Part shown: positions 12,440 through 22,962 of the stretch, one piece after another
Layout: every line of letters starts with the position of its first letter
How positions within the stretch are numbered: the stretch's first letter is position 1
Assembly: GCF_002288925.2 (NCBI RefSeq)
Contig: NW_022098058.1
Location: forward strand, 1,188,021 to 1,252,020
Direction: 5' to 3'
Source of the DNA: Delphinapterus leucas
Lineage: Eukaryota > Chordata > Mammalia > Artiodactyla > Monodontidae
DNA: 64,000 bases
Translations under genes and position numbers: made by a program
The notes under the pieces: generated by a model
Seen by the model: only the letters and a program-made list of their open reading frames with translations
Database searches by the model: none
What the model was told of the DNA's origin: nothing

Positions 12440-12580
12440 AGTTTCTGGATCTCTTCTAATAATACTAAATATTATTATTCATATAATACTTATCGTTAAT
12501 AGTAATGCTTAGTACTATTGATATTACTACCAATAATACTTATCATTAAAGAAAATAACAACAATAATAGCTATCGTTTC
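12440..12580. repeat. AT-rich low-complexity tract with internal repeat
   Basis: Dense TAATA/ATTAT motifs occur here. TAATACTTATCGTTAA (about 12485) and TAATACTTATCATTAA (about 12534) are near-identical direct repeats about 49 bp apart. Confidence 0.7.
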
Positions 12581-12589
12581 TTTGATCTC

Positions 12590-12765
12590 TTAGCGTGTAC
12601 CAGGCCCAATGACAACTGCTTTACTGACAGTACCTCACGTAAGCCTAATATCAGCCTATGGGATATAACCCCACTGTAACCCCACTTTAAAGATTAGGAC
12701 ACAGAGGCTCAGGGAGGGTGAGTAATTTGCTCAAGATCACAGAGCTAGTAAATGTGATTCTCTCA
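12590..12765 (-). repeat. MIR SINE fragment
   Basis: GTGTACCAGGCCCAATG, CCACTTTAAAGATTAGGACACAGAGGCTCAG and AAGATCACAGAGCTAGTAAATG show a reverse MIR. Confidence 0.8.
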
Positions 12766-13454
12766 ACGATTCCACTCTGTTGCTTCCACCCTGTTGCTGG
12801 GAGAGCTATGACTCCCTGTGCCTGTAGAATTTTTTTCCCCAAACATTCCAAAATAATTATAAAGCGTATATTCCTCTGCCTTTTACCAGAAGAAGCATGC
12901 AGATTATTTAAAAGGCTCTCCTTTAGGTCACCGTCAATATCAGACCACAGATAGTACCCAGTTCCATTTTGTAGAATCTCCTGTTTTCTGTGGCCACGTC
13001 CTGACCCCACCCCCTGGCTTCCAGGCCAAGGCAGAAGGACACAGTGTGGACTGCTGGGCTGAGTCTCCGTGAAAGCAGAACATACTCAGGAATAATCTTT
13101 CCTATGTCCCTGATTTTTTTCATTTTTTTGGCAAGAGTTGGGGGACATAAATCTCTCACAGATAAGCATCAATAGGCTCAGGGGACGGTGAGAGTCTCTG
13201 TATCCTAAGGAGCGTGACAAATCCGTCTTCCTGAAAAACCAATAGCTACAAAAACCAGAAGCCCCTCAGTCTTGAGCTGTTTTCTCCCCCTCTACATTCT
13301 CTTCAAGGTGAATATGGTTGTTGTCAGGCTTATCTGTTGGATTCAAAACATTATTGATCACTTATTCCTGCTCAATAGCTGACCTGAGATATCTCTCTAA
13401 CTTCCTTGTCATTTTATGATCTGATCTTCTACTTTATTTGCATTGTTTGTGAAT

Positions 13455-13562
13455 ACCTATGTATCCACCCACCTATCCACCACCTTCCCACCCATTCACC
13501 CATCCACCCATCCACTCATCCACCCATCTACCTATGAACCTACCCATCCACCTATCCACTCA
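13455..13562. repeat. CCATCCAC-type tandem repeat
   Basis: Imperfect 4-bp and 8-bp units of CCAC, CCAT and CTAT (for example CCACCCATCCACTCATCC) run for about 108 bp. Confidence 0.85.
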
Positions 13563-13569
13563 TTCCTTT

Positions 13570-13835
13570 CTATTTCCATATCAACCTCCCTGATCCAGGC
13601 CCCTGTCACCTTCCACTACTAACTTGTATATTAGTCAATATGTATAACAACTGAGTCCAGCAACTCTCTTTTCAAAGCCATCAAATGCACGAAATCAGTC
13701 GTCCTTAAATTTGGCTCTGGCCACAACACCCCCTACTCAAGAACCTTCAGTGGTTCTTCTTTGCCTAAAAAATAAAGCCCAGCTTCTCACTCTGACACCC
13801 AAGGCCCCCTTGATCTGTCTCCAACCTACCTTCCC
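13570..13835. repeat. L2-type LINE fragment
   Basis: CTCCCTGATCCAGGCCCCTGTCACC, CAGTGGTTCTTCTTTGCC and AAATAAAGCCCAGCTTCTCAC are typical L2 phrases (recognised, not aligned). Confidence 0.55.
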
Positions 13836-13849
13836 CACCCCACCACTTA

Positions 13850-15110
13850 ATTTCAGCACTCCAATATTTAAAACACACAGAAGAGTAGAGAGAACAATAA
13901 CAAACACCCATGAATATGCCACCCAAATTAGATAACCATTAAAATTTTGCCATTTTTGCTTCAAAATCACTCTTAGGAAGCAAAATGTTACAGAGAGCAC
14001 TGAAGCGTTGTCTCCTTCCTTCCTCCCTCATCCCTCAATAACTCTTGTGAAGCTGGTGTGTATTCTTAGCCAGTCCACCTTTGTATAGCTCTGTTTCAGA
14101 CAGGTATCTAAGAATACAAACAATATGAACTGTTTGAGTTTTAAATTTATAAAAATAGTATAGTGTACCTTGCTTTCTTCACCCAACATTGTGTTTTCAA
14201 CTTTTATACACAATTGCTTTATGTAGATCTAGTTCCTCCATCTAAATGATTGTATAACAGTCCATCATGTGACTATCCATAGCTTATTTAACCAGTCCCT
14301 CCACGATGGCCACTGAGGTGATGATTTCCCTTTGTTTCTTTACTACAAACACTATTGCAGAAAACCTCCTTGCACAAGGTTTTGTGTGTGTGCAGATATG
14401 CTAGAATATTTTAGGTTGTACTTAGAAGTGGAACTGCTGGGATACAGGGTATGTACCTCTTCCTTCTCTGTCACAAGACACTCCCAGTGTTCTCCGAAGG
14501 GGCTGAACCAATTTACATGTTTATTAGGAGGACACAAGTGGCCCTGCTGCTCCACATTCTTGCCAGCACTTGGGATTATTTGACCAATCTAATGGGAGTC
14601 AAACTGTGTCTCATTTTCTTTTATTTTAGCTTCTCCTGATTACCTGTAAGTATGAGCATCTTTTCTTATATTTTTAACCATTTAAATTTCATTTTCTGTG
14701 ACTTATTTATATCTTTTACCCATGTTCCTATTGGGTTGTTTGCCCTTTTCCAATTTATTTGTGGGAGCTGATTTTTATATTCAGGTTATTAACCTTTTAT
14801 TAATTCTATGCATGCCAAATCTCTTTTCCTTGCCTGGTCTGTATTTTCCCCTTATTTATTTGTTGCAGTTGTTGTTGTATAGAAGATTTTAAAAATCTTT
14901 ATGTAATGGAATTTATCAATATTTTCCTTTATGGTGTGTGCTTTTTTGTTTTATGTTTAAGCAACCTTTTCCTACCCGCCAAGGTTTTAAATAGAATCTT
15001 CTACATTTTCTTCCAAAATTTTTTAAAGTTTTGTTTTTTACCTTTAGCACTTTAATCCATCTAGAATATATTTTGGGGAACTAAGGTGGAGGTCTAATTT
15101 TATTCCATAT
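13850..15110 (-). mobile_element. old L1 (L1M/HAL1-like), antisense
   Basis: This is a long antisense L1 tract: the 3' end at about 13860 (AGAGTAGAGAGAACAATAAC), then GTCCATCATGTGACTATCC, TTCTTGCCAGCACTTGGGATTATTTGACC, and a TCCATCTAGAATATATTTTGG...GGTGGAGGTCTAATTTTATT block at the right. The reading frames are destroyed. Confidence 0.75.
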
Positions 15111-15120
15111 GGAAGAAAAA

Positions 15121-15160
15121 GTGTGTGTGTGTGTGTGTGTGTGCATGTGTGTGTGTGTGT
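15121..15160. repeat. (TG)n microsatellite
   Basis: About 20 TG units, interrupted once by CA at 15144-15145, within the antisense L1 tract. Confidence 0.95.
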
Positions 15161-16290
15161 TTAAACCAGTTCCTAAAAAATAATAAGAAATGGACAAGCA
15201 ACCAGTGGAATCAGATCCATTTACTAAACAGGCTATCCTTTCCCCTAATCTGTAATGCACCACTGCCATATACTGTGTTCCCATTTGTGGGGGGCTTTGT
15301 TTCTGGGCTCTGATCTGGACCATCGGTTAGTTTACTTAGCATTGGTCTAATATTACCTGTTTTACTGACTATCACTTAAGAGGAAGTCTTCATATCTGAT
15401 AAGGCAAATGCTCCAACAAATACTAAAAAAATAGAGCCTACAGGCCTTATTTTCTTTTTATGGGGTAATCAAGTTAAAAATTTAAAGCAAGTAGAAAGCT
15501 TTAAAGAAAATCTTTGGAAATAAAATATGCATAATTCTGAAAAAATTATGGGGCAAAGAAGAAATTGCAAAATGCAAATTATGAAATATTTATATCTGAA
15601 TGATAATGAAAACATCACTTATCAAAATTCCTAGGATGCAGCTAATTTATAGCATTAATGGCATTAATTTTCCATCATTCTTGTTTTCTAATGTATGCAT
15701 TTTTTCTAAACTTTAGTTTCTGCTCTGTTAGATTCTTTTTTTTTTATTAATTAATTAATTTATTTTTGGCTGCATTGGGTCTTCGTTGTTGTGCGCAGGC
15801 TTCCTCTAGTTGCTGCGAGTGGGGGCTATTCTTCGTTGCGGTGCGCAGGCTTCTCATTGCAGTGGCTTCTCTTGTTGCGCAGCATGGGCTCTAGGCGCAC
15901 GGGCTTCAGTAGTTGCAGCCCGTGGGCTCAGTAGTTGTGGCTTGCAGGTTCTAGAGCACAGGTTCAGTAGTTGTGGCACACGGGCTTAGTTGCTCCGCGG
16001 CATGTGGGATCTTCCCGGACCAGGGCTCAAACCCATGTCTCCTGCATTGGCAGGTGGATTCTTAACCATTGTGCCACCAGGGAAGCCCTAATGTATGCAC
16101 AGGAATGTTATTAATTTTTATATATTGCTCTTGTAATCAGCCATCTTGCTGAATGCTTCAGCAGGAAGTATGAGATTTACTGGTGGTTTTCGGTTAACAC
16201 CCTTTATTAGACTAAGGAGGTTTCTATTTATTCCTAATTCGCTAAGAGTTAAATGGTGAAAAGATAAAAGCATGCTTTTTAAAAGTCAAG
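15161..16290 (-). mobile_element. old L1 ORF2-region fragment, antisense, interrupted by a SINE
   Basis: AGGCTATCCTTTCCCCTAATC near 15225 and, after the SINE, AATTTTTATATATTGCTCTTGTAATCAGCCATCTTGCTGAATGC near 16110-16160 are antisense L1 segments. The CHR SINE at 15689-16099 sits in between. Confidence 0.6.
15689..16099 (-). mobile_element. CHR-type SINE (long form) with possible 3' transduced segment
   Basis: The SINE body at 15746-16088 reads in reverse from the GGCTGCATTGGGTC tail domain to the head GTGCCACCAGGGAAGCCC. An 11-bp match TAATGTATGCA flanks it (15689-15699 and 16089-16099). Between the left copy and the body lie T6 (15700-15705), about 30 unrelated bases (15706-15735) and T10 (15736-15745). 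In SINE orientation that is body, A-run, extra segment, A-run, TSD. Confidence 0.85.
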
Positions 16291-16339
16291 AAAGTATTCA
16301 ATATCCTGTGATAAACCATAATGGAAAAGAAGATGAAAA

Positions 16340-16440
16340 AGAATGTATATATGTATAACTGAGTCACTTTGCTGTACAGCAGTAATTAACACAACATTGT
16401 AAATCAACTATACTTCGATAAAAAATAAATTTAAAGAAAG
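16340..16440 (+). mobile_element. L1 3' end fragment
   Basis: ATGTATAACTGAGTCACTTTGCTGTACAGC, AACACAACATTGTAAATCAACTATAC and GATAAAAAATAAATTTAAAG are the terminal L1 3'UTR. The same words occur at 39.65-39.72 kb. Confidence 0.85.
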
Positions 16441-16699
16441 ACAAGAATGCCATTTCTCTCCCATTTCCCTCTACACTATATCAGTTGAGGTCCAAATCAA
16501 TATAATAAGGCAAGAAAAAGAAATAAGGTTATAAAAAAAAAGAAAGACCACCATCAGTTAGAACTAATCAGTGAGTGGTTTCCTGAACATATTTTCTTAT
16601 TTCTGACCCTTTATTTAACCTGTGTGCCTGAATGTTCCTTCATCCCACCTCTAAACTTAATTCTCACTATGTTCTTTCTCAAAGTCCCAATAATCCTCC

Positions 16700-16925
16700 T
16701 AATAATAACTAATATTTAATGATTGCTTACTGTGTACCAGGTAGGCATCTTATATCATCATTTTTTAATCCTTACAACAACCCTAAGAAAGAGGTTTTTT
16801 ATTAGCTTCCTTTTGAAAATGTTGAAAGTCAGCGGTTTAGGAATTAGGTTGAGCTCACACATCTGGAAAGTGGCAGAACAGGGATTACGCAGTCTGTCCA
16901 TACCCCTAACCACTGCAGTAGACTG
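16700..16925 (-). repeat. MIR SINE
   Basis: TTTAATGATTGCTTACTGTGTACCAGGTAGGC, TTAATCCTTACAACAACCCTA and a GGAAAGTGGCAGAACAGGGATTACGC end form a nearly full-length reverse MIR. Confidence 0.8.
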
Positions 16926-17669
16926 CAATGCCGGCCGACCTGCTCATGATCTGGGACCCAGATTTTTCTGCCAATGTGCCTTTGCTTTGGTCTAGAATCC
17001 TGTCTCCTACTTTTCCCAGATCTCTGCATATCCACTGGGGACACAGCAATGCACCACTCAGATCCCCTTCAGGACTGGAGGACTTATTCCCCCAGCTATG
17101 GGGAGTGCTCCTGGCAGGCACCCCCAGCTATCAGCCCTGTTTGGAAGTGCCTCACCAAAGAGGCACCTACCCAAGGCCACATGCCCTCCCAGGAGCAACA
17201 TGAGGGTATAAAGGCCTAGTTTCCTCGCCACAACCCAGGACAACTCAGAAGGGCCACCCCAGCCTCAGAGCTCCCCAAGGAGTTATTTGAGGCCTTTCTT
17301 GCAAATTCCCTGAATCCTGCCTCCCTCCCTTCCTTCTGCAGTGGGGACCCCGAGAACACTTGATAATACACCCCTGCACCATAATCACTGTCTGAGAGTC
17401 AGCTTCCTGGGAACCCAAGCTGGCATAGATCCTAATCCTCACTTCAAGATTCACTTCAGATGCTGCATCCTCAACATAAAACCTTCTCCAAAGTGCCCCC
17501 CAGCCCAGATTAGAAGTCCTCCTCCCTCTGAACCAACTTCCCTTTCTGCTATATTTGCATCACTGATGCACATCTGTCTTCACTTCCATTGTTCACTGCC
17601 AACTCCTTGAGGGAAGGCACTGTGTCTGATTCATCTCTCCATCCTCTTTAGCACCTGCCTTTACCACTA

Positions 17670-17850
17670 AGCATGGGCTCTTGGGTCAGACAAATCTGGA
17701 TTCAAACCCCAGCTTCACCTTTATAGGCATCAGTTTCCTCAGCTGTAAAATGGGGGTGATGACAACATCTTCCTCTAAGTCTTTAAGAAGTGAACGCTTA
17801 GCCCAGAGCCCGGCATACAGTAAGCACTCACTAGTTGTTTGTTATCTATG
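17670..17850 (+). repeat. MIR SINE
   Basis: TGGGCTCTTGGGTCAGACAAATCTGG, CAGTTTCCTCAGCTGTAAAATGGGGGTGATGAC and CCCGGCATACAGTAAGCACTCAC give an almost complete forward MIR. Confidence 0.9.
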
Positions 17851-18699
17851 ATTACTGCTTATCTATTGTCACAAAAGCAACAATACATGTCTGCTGAGTG
17901 AGTTGGGAACATGGCGACCAGCTCAGCAGCCTCAACTAGCAGAGCGAGCGTTCACAACTTGTCTCCCTGGCAGACAGTGGAGACGGCTGAAGGCTCCTCA
18001 TCCCTGGCAGTCTGCCCACTTCACTCTCTCTGTCTGTGCAGGCATCAGAGCTGGACCCTCCAGCATGCAAACCCTCACTCTCTCCTGCAACCCAAAAATA
18101 AAAAATAAACTTGGCTTTGAATCCAAGGCCATTGGTGCTTTTGATCTTGGTCACAAAGCAAGGCAATTATTGGATACAAAAGCCCTGATTTATTTATGAG
18201 ATGTGACGGACATCTTCAAGGCAGGAACGAAAAAGCTCACTGAAGACCAAGCCCTTATTGCCACACAATGAATGACTGCTTTCAAACACAAGCCCCCCGA
18301 ATGCCCTCTTTTCTCTGCTAAGAGTCTTTCCTCATTAGCGCTTCCTTCAGAATACCGCAGCTTCCAACAATCAAACTCACTCCACGGCTGGGGCAAGTAA
18401 TTAAATTCTGCAGGCATCAGAGCAGAGAATAATGGATGGCTATTGTTAAGGAAGCTGAGGCTGGAAATGAAATGGGCTTCAATGCCCAGCTCAGAAATGG
18501 TTGGGGCGGGAAGAGAGAGCAAGCAGGGTGCAGATGGACCCTCCCTGTTGGTGCACCATGGTGGGCAGTGGATTCAGGACTGGACCTGGAGTAGAGAACC
18601 TGCATCTGGGGCCGGATTCTGTGCTTACCAGAGGTGGGCCTGCATTTCCTCACCTGTAAAAGCAGAAGGTTGGACTAGGCAAGTCATTCCCCATGTGTG

Positions 18700-18865
18700 A
18701 TCCCCAGATCAGCAGCATCAGCAGCGCCTGGGAACTCGTTAGAAATGCAGAATCTCAGGCCTCACTTCAACCTGGTGAATCAGAAGCTGTGGGCATGGGG
18801 CCCAGCAATCCATGTTTACCAAGCCCTCCAGGTGATTCTGATGCTAGACTTTGAGAAGCTCTGTT
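18700..18865. mobile_element. MER5A-type hAT remnant
   Basis: GTGATCCCCAGATCAGCAGCATCAGC, GGAACTCGTTAGAAATGCAGAATCTCAGG and AAGCCCTCCAGGTGATTCTGATGC form a well-preserved MER5 body. Confidence 0.9.
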
Positions 18866-19152
18866 AGATCATGTTTAAAGATGAGGCCACAAACTCAAAT
18901 GCACAAAGGGCCAAGGAGCTAAAATAAAGGGGTCGGTGTCATTCACCGGACAACCCACAGGGGCTGTGGGGCAGTGGAGCGAGTGTGCCCAGCCTGAAGG
19001 ACCAGCGGCTACTCAGCTCTGGACAAGTACCACCAAGAATGACCCCATGTTGTTCTGGTACTGTCAGAGCTTCTGGCTTTTTAAGAAGAATACAAAGTTC
19101 TGATTTTTATGCGAAATCCCACAATTTTAAAATATTTAAAAAAAAAAAAAAA

Positions 19153-19370
19153 GGGCTTCCCTGGTGGCGCAGTGGTTGAGAGTCCACCTGCCGATACAGG
19201 GGACACGGCTTCGTGCCCCAGTCCGGGAAGATCCCACATGCCACGGAGCGGCTGGGCCCGTGAGCCATGGCCGCTGAGCCTGTGTGTCCGGAGCCTGTGC
19301 TCCGCAACAGGAGAAGCCACAACAGTGAGAGGCCCACGTACCGCAAAAATAAAATAAAATAAAGTAAAAT
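19153..19370 (+). mobile_element. CHR-type SINE
   Basis: Full head-to-tail copy starting GGGCTTCCCTGGTGGCGCAG and ending in a TAAAATAAAAT-type tail. It is preceded by a run of A (about 19139-19152). A clear TSD was not found. Confidence 0.95.
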
Positions 19371-19539
19371 ATTGGTTGAAGTTTTCTTAACATAGTGAGG
19401 GCCAAGCAGATTACACTTGAGAACCAAATTCAGCTGTGGGCCACCATTTTGCAGCCTCCGTTCCAAGGTGCCGTGGACCCTCATCATGACACTCTGTCCC
19501 CTGTGCTCTTGCCTTTGTCCTAACACTGAACTCCTAACC

Positions 19540-19640
19540 TCCTTTCCCCACTTGGGAGACTCCTATTCATCCTTCAACACCCAATTCAAGCATCACCTCC
19601 ACTGTGAACTCATTCTCAACCCTCTGCCCCACTTTCCACC
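19540..19640. repeat. L2-type LINE fragment
   Basis: CTCCTATTCATCCTTCAACACCCAATTCAAGCATCACCTCC is a characteristic L2 phrase. Confidence 0.6.
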
Positions 19641-19813
19641 TTCTCCACTAAGAAAGTAGAGAAGAATCAAACACGGGGCCAAAGAACTGACACGTAGAAG
19701 AAAGTAACACAGAGGAGGAAGACATGGAGAGGTTATAAAACAGGCTTCTCCCACAGAGGAGGAATGAGGAAACTCTTGGAAAAGTTACCGTATTGCTGCT
19801 TGAAAAATCGCTT

Positions 19814-20006
19814 AAAAAAGGACACTGAGGGCTTCCCTGGTGGCGCAGTGGCTGGGAGTCCGCCTGCCGATGCAGGGGACGCGGGTTCGTGCCCCAGTCC
19901 GGGAAGATCCCGCATGCCGCGGAGCAGCTGGGCCCGTGAGCCATGGCCACTGAGCCTGCGCGTCCGGAGCCTTTGCTCACCAAAAAAAAAAAAAAAAGGA
20001 CACTGA
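19814..20006 (+). mobile_element. young CHR-type SINE with perfect 15-bp TSD
   Basis: The body starts at 19829 with GGGCTTCCCTGG and ends in a pure A-run. TSD AAAAAAGGACACTGA is found at 19814-19828 and 19992-20006. It is preceded by CTT, so the L1 endonuclease site TT/AAAA is intact. The body is shorter than usual: it stops after GAGCCTTTGCTCACC and lacks the usual CHR 3' segment. Confidence 0.95.
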
Positions 20007-20649
20007 TCCCATTTGACCAGAATCTAATAAAATGAAGTTTTAAAAGGGCAAATATAAAAAAACACAAGGACAGAATTCATGGACAGATTAAAAAACATTT
20101 GGTACAAAATCCCCTGGAGATTTGAGCTGAGAGTTCAGAGTGGGTCAAATGCGCTGAGACGATCATGAAAAAGGCAAGTGCCTTCATAGGTTTCATTATT
20201 AGAAATAAAGTGTCTAGACAGCCCTGCTCTCCTCTTATCTGGTCAGAGCTTTCTGGAGGGTTCTGAGTGGTTCTGAATATTAACTTATGCCGGTCAGAGA
20301 AGCCCTGGAGCCTGACCCAGGAGGAGAGAAAACTCAAAGCCAAGTCACGGGGGTCAACTGAAGGAACCTGGCATGTTTACCCAGAGGCGGGAAGGGCCTG
20401 GGTGTGTGGTCATGAGTACCTGATAGATTTCCATGTGGATTGATCTAGGTGGCCCAGAGGACCTGTGAGTGGAAACCCTGAAAGATTTCATCTCAACATT
20501 GGGGAGAATTTTCTATTGGTCTCGGTTGTCCCCAGACGTAATGCAAGGTAATGAATGCCCATTATTGGGGGAGATCTGGCAGAGAGAGGACAACTCATGA
20601 AGAGGATGATAAAAGGACCGGAACAGAAGGCCTAGTGGACACCCATTGT

Positions 20650-21150
20650 TTTATTTCACCCTTCTTGTAAGAGCACCCAGTTTTTCCTGGGGAACCACCC
20701 TCAGCCATCCTTTGTCCTATGCATAAGGGGGAGTTGAGTGTATGCCCAGCTTCAGGAGCACTCGTGTGACGCACACTGGTCCAGTCAGAGCCTGTAAGAC
20801 CCAATTCTGGGAGAAGGGACCTCTCACTTTCCGCTGGACTTGAAGCAGGTAGGATGTAAGCCTGGGGCTGCAGGGGCCATGTGGTCATCACAGAGAGAGA
20901 GACTGACTATGCATGAGCCCTTCTCCCACCCCTCCTTAAAAACACAACAAAACAAAAAACTGGAAAACAAAGAAAACTGGCGCAGAATTGCAGAGAGATT
21001 GGGTTCTAACAACACCCTTGGTGCCCTTGAAGCCCCCATGCCTGAAGCCAGTCTTGGCTCTGAAGAGCCGATAAGCTCCCTTTCCTCCCTCAAGCCAGCT
21101 GAGCTGCGTTTCTGTTGTTTGCAACCGTAAGAATCCTGATCACTACGGTG
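20650..21150. mobile_element. possible old LTR or transposon remnant
   Basis: GCACACTGGTCCAGTCAGAGCC, GGACTTGAAGCAGGTAGGATGTAAGCC and a terminal TTTCTGTTGTTTGCAACCGTAAGAATCCTGATCAC resemble an ancient MLT-type LTR. The family and borders are uncertain. Confidence 0.35.
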
Positions 21151-21494
21151 GCTGCTAAGAGCTCATCCAGTCGGTTCTGCTCTGGTGGATCCACATCTCA
21201 CAGTTAAAGCAACGGCCACCTGCATGCACAAGTCCATTTGCCCAGATGAAGCCTAGAATGGCTGTGGAATGAGAAGTGCTGCTTCCAGGCACTGCGCACT
21301 GTATTGCAGAAGGGGAAACGGAGAATCAGGAAAAGGTGAGTTATGAAGTCAAAGAGCATTCTGCACCACTGAGGAGCTGGCAGGTGGAGCAGCTGCCCCA
21401 GGCCCAGGCACAGGAAGGACACCTGGCCTGGAAGCCACTCCCACCTCCTGCAGAGGCAGTGACAGAATGTCACTTGTCAGATGGTGAAGGACTC

Positions 21495-21770
21495 CCACTC
21501 CAAGTGTGGCACTGTCACCATCTCCTCTTCCCAGATGAGAAAAGTGAGGCTCAGAGAGACTTACCCAGGGTCACAATGTCAGTGACAGGTGGCTCTGAGA
21601 CAGACTCCAAAAGCCCAGCCGTGCTGCCTCCTGGAAGTGATGACAACTGGCCATTCTCAGGCTTTACCTTCTCATCTGTAAAATGGGCTAAGTGATGATC
21701 TTGTTCCCCAGTCTGGCAGGAGACCAGCCCCTGCAGTCATTTGAGGTCTGCAGAACTATTATTATGTAAG
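21495..21770. repeat. two MIR fragments in opposite orientations
   Basis: A reverse copy lies at about 21495-21635 (CCCAGATGAGAAAAGTGAGGCTCAGAG). A forward copy follows at about 21640-21770 (TTACCTTCTCATCTGTAAAATGGGC). Confidence 0.75.
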
Positions 21771-22337
21771 GATGCAGGGCTCAGGGCTGAGATCATCTAT
21801 AACTGATGTGACACAAGGGGGCCACGCTGTGCTAAATCAGCCAGTCAGGCCCCGTCCCCCAGCTCTCTCTTGGCCCAGAGGGGCCGGGTCGTTTCCTTTG
21901 TTCCACAGGCACAGAGCTGGTAACAAGGCAGCCAGGAGCTCAGCTGTAGACCTTTTTTCATTATTTTCCACCCTGTTAACCTCCATCACAAGTGAGGCTG
22001 CTGTCAGCCTAAATGAGAGCTGAAAAGATTTATCTCACTTGTCCCAGGGCTCAGCTCAGGAAAAGATCCTTCATTTCCTAAAGGCCCAGATGACCCTTCC
22101 TCTGTGAGTCCCTCCCACCCAGAAAAATAGATGTGACAGTGGCAGCAGCAGGCGGGGGCTTGTGATGGGACCAAGCAATCTGAATCCCTTCAGTTTGGCT
22201 TTGCAAAGCACTATGTGAAATTTTTTTTTTATTGCACTGTATTTACCTTTCTAATTATGTCTGCTTACGCAAATATTAAACTTAGACTACACTTCATAAA
22301 CACAGCCCCAGGAGGAGACCAAAGCAGATTGTGTGGC

Positions 22338-22358
22338 GGGGGGCAGGGGGGGGCGGGG
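22338..22358 (+). other. G-rich tract, potential G-quadruplex
   Basis: G6, CA, G8, C, G4 lie within 21 bp (22338-22358). The long run can supply two of the four G-tracts needed. Confidence 0.7.
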
Positions 22359-22539
22359 AATTAGCCTGCAGTTACAATTTTGCAATAGAAGTCATCCTCA
22401 AAGTGGACAATCCACATACAGACCAGGGAGAGATGACTATATTTCAAACCAACTTGTCTTCTTCCTCTGTGTGTCTAGCAATCCCAGGTCACCTCTTCCC
22501 TAAAACTGGTGCCTGGCAAGAACAGATGAGCTGGATCAT

Positions 22540-22770
22540 TTTAGTAGTAATAGTCTCTTACACTCCTATTATAATAGCCAGCTTTCCTGAGCACTTAGTG
22601 ACAGGTGCTGCTTTCCATGCTTTACTTGGGATTAATAACCCTCTTAACCCAAGCAACTGCCCTGTGGGTATTTCTATCCCCATTTCACAAATAAGGCAAC
22701 AGGCTCAGAGAGTTTCAGTAACAAACCCAAAGACACACAGCTAATAAACAATGGAACCAGGATTATGAAG
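22540..22770 (-). repeat. MIR SINE
   Basis: TTCCTGAGCACTTAGTGACAGG, CTATCCCCATTTCACAAATAAGGCAACAGGCTCAG and ACACACAGCTAATAAACAATGGAACCAGGATT give a long reverse MIR. Confidence 0.85.
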
Positions 22771-22962
22771 CCAGAAATTTAAGACTTGTGGACCCAAAGA
22801 CCATATCCTGAAACACTTGTCAATAATACCCACCTCCTTCACTTGCACCATTTCATTTAACCCTCATACTGCCCCTGGGAAGCAGATGATCTTAACCTCA
22901 TTAGATAGACAAACAAATGAGCAAAATTTGACGCTAAAATTCCTGTTACAGAAACAGATCTT

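Noticed and set aside
13455..13562. Short regularly repeated units that could suggest a CRISPR-like array
   Set aside because: The units are 4-8 bp imperfect tandem repeats with no spacers, in a mammalian intron.
19153..19370. tRNA-like A and B box sequences in SINE heads (here and in other CHR copies)
   Set aside because: They belong to tRNA-derived SINEs. No cloverleaf or functional tRNA gene is present.
19153..19526. Open frames of 80-140 codons over CHR SINEs (also at 35.2, 45.9 and 53.4 kb)
   Set aside because: The same peptide phrases recur at every SINE copy; they come from the GC-rich SINE body and not from genes.
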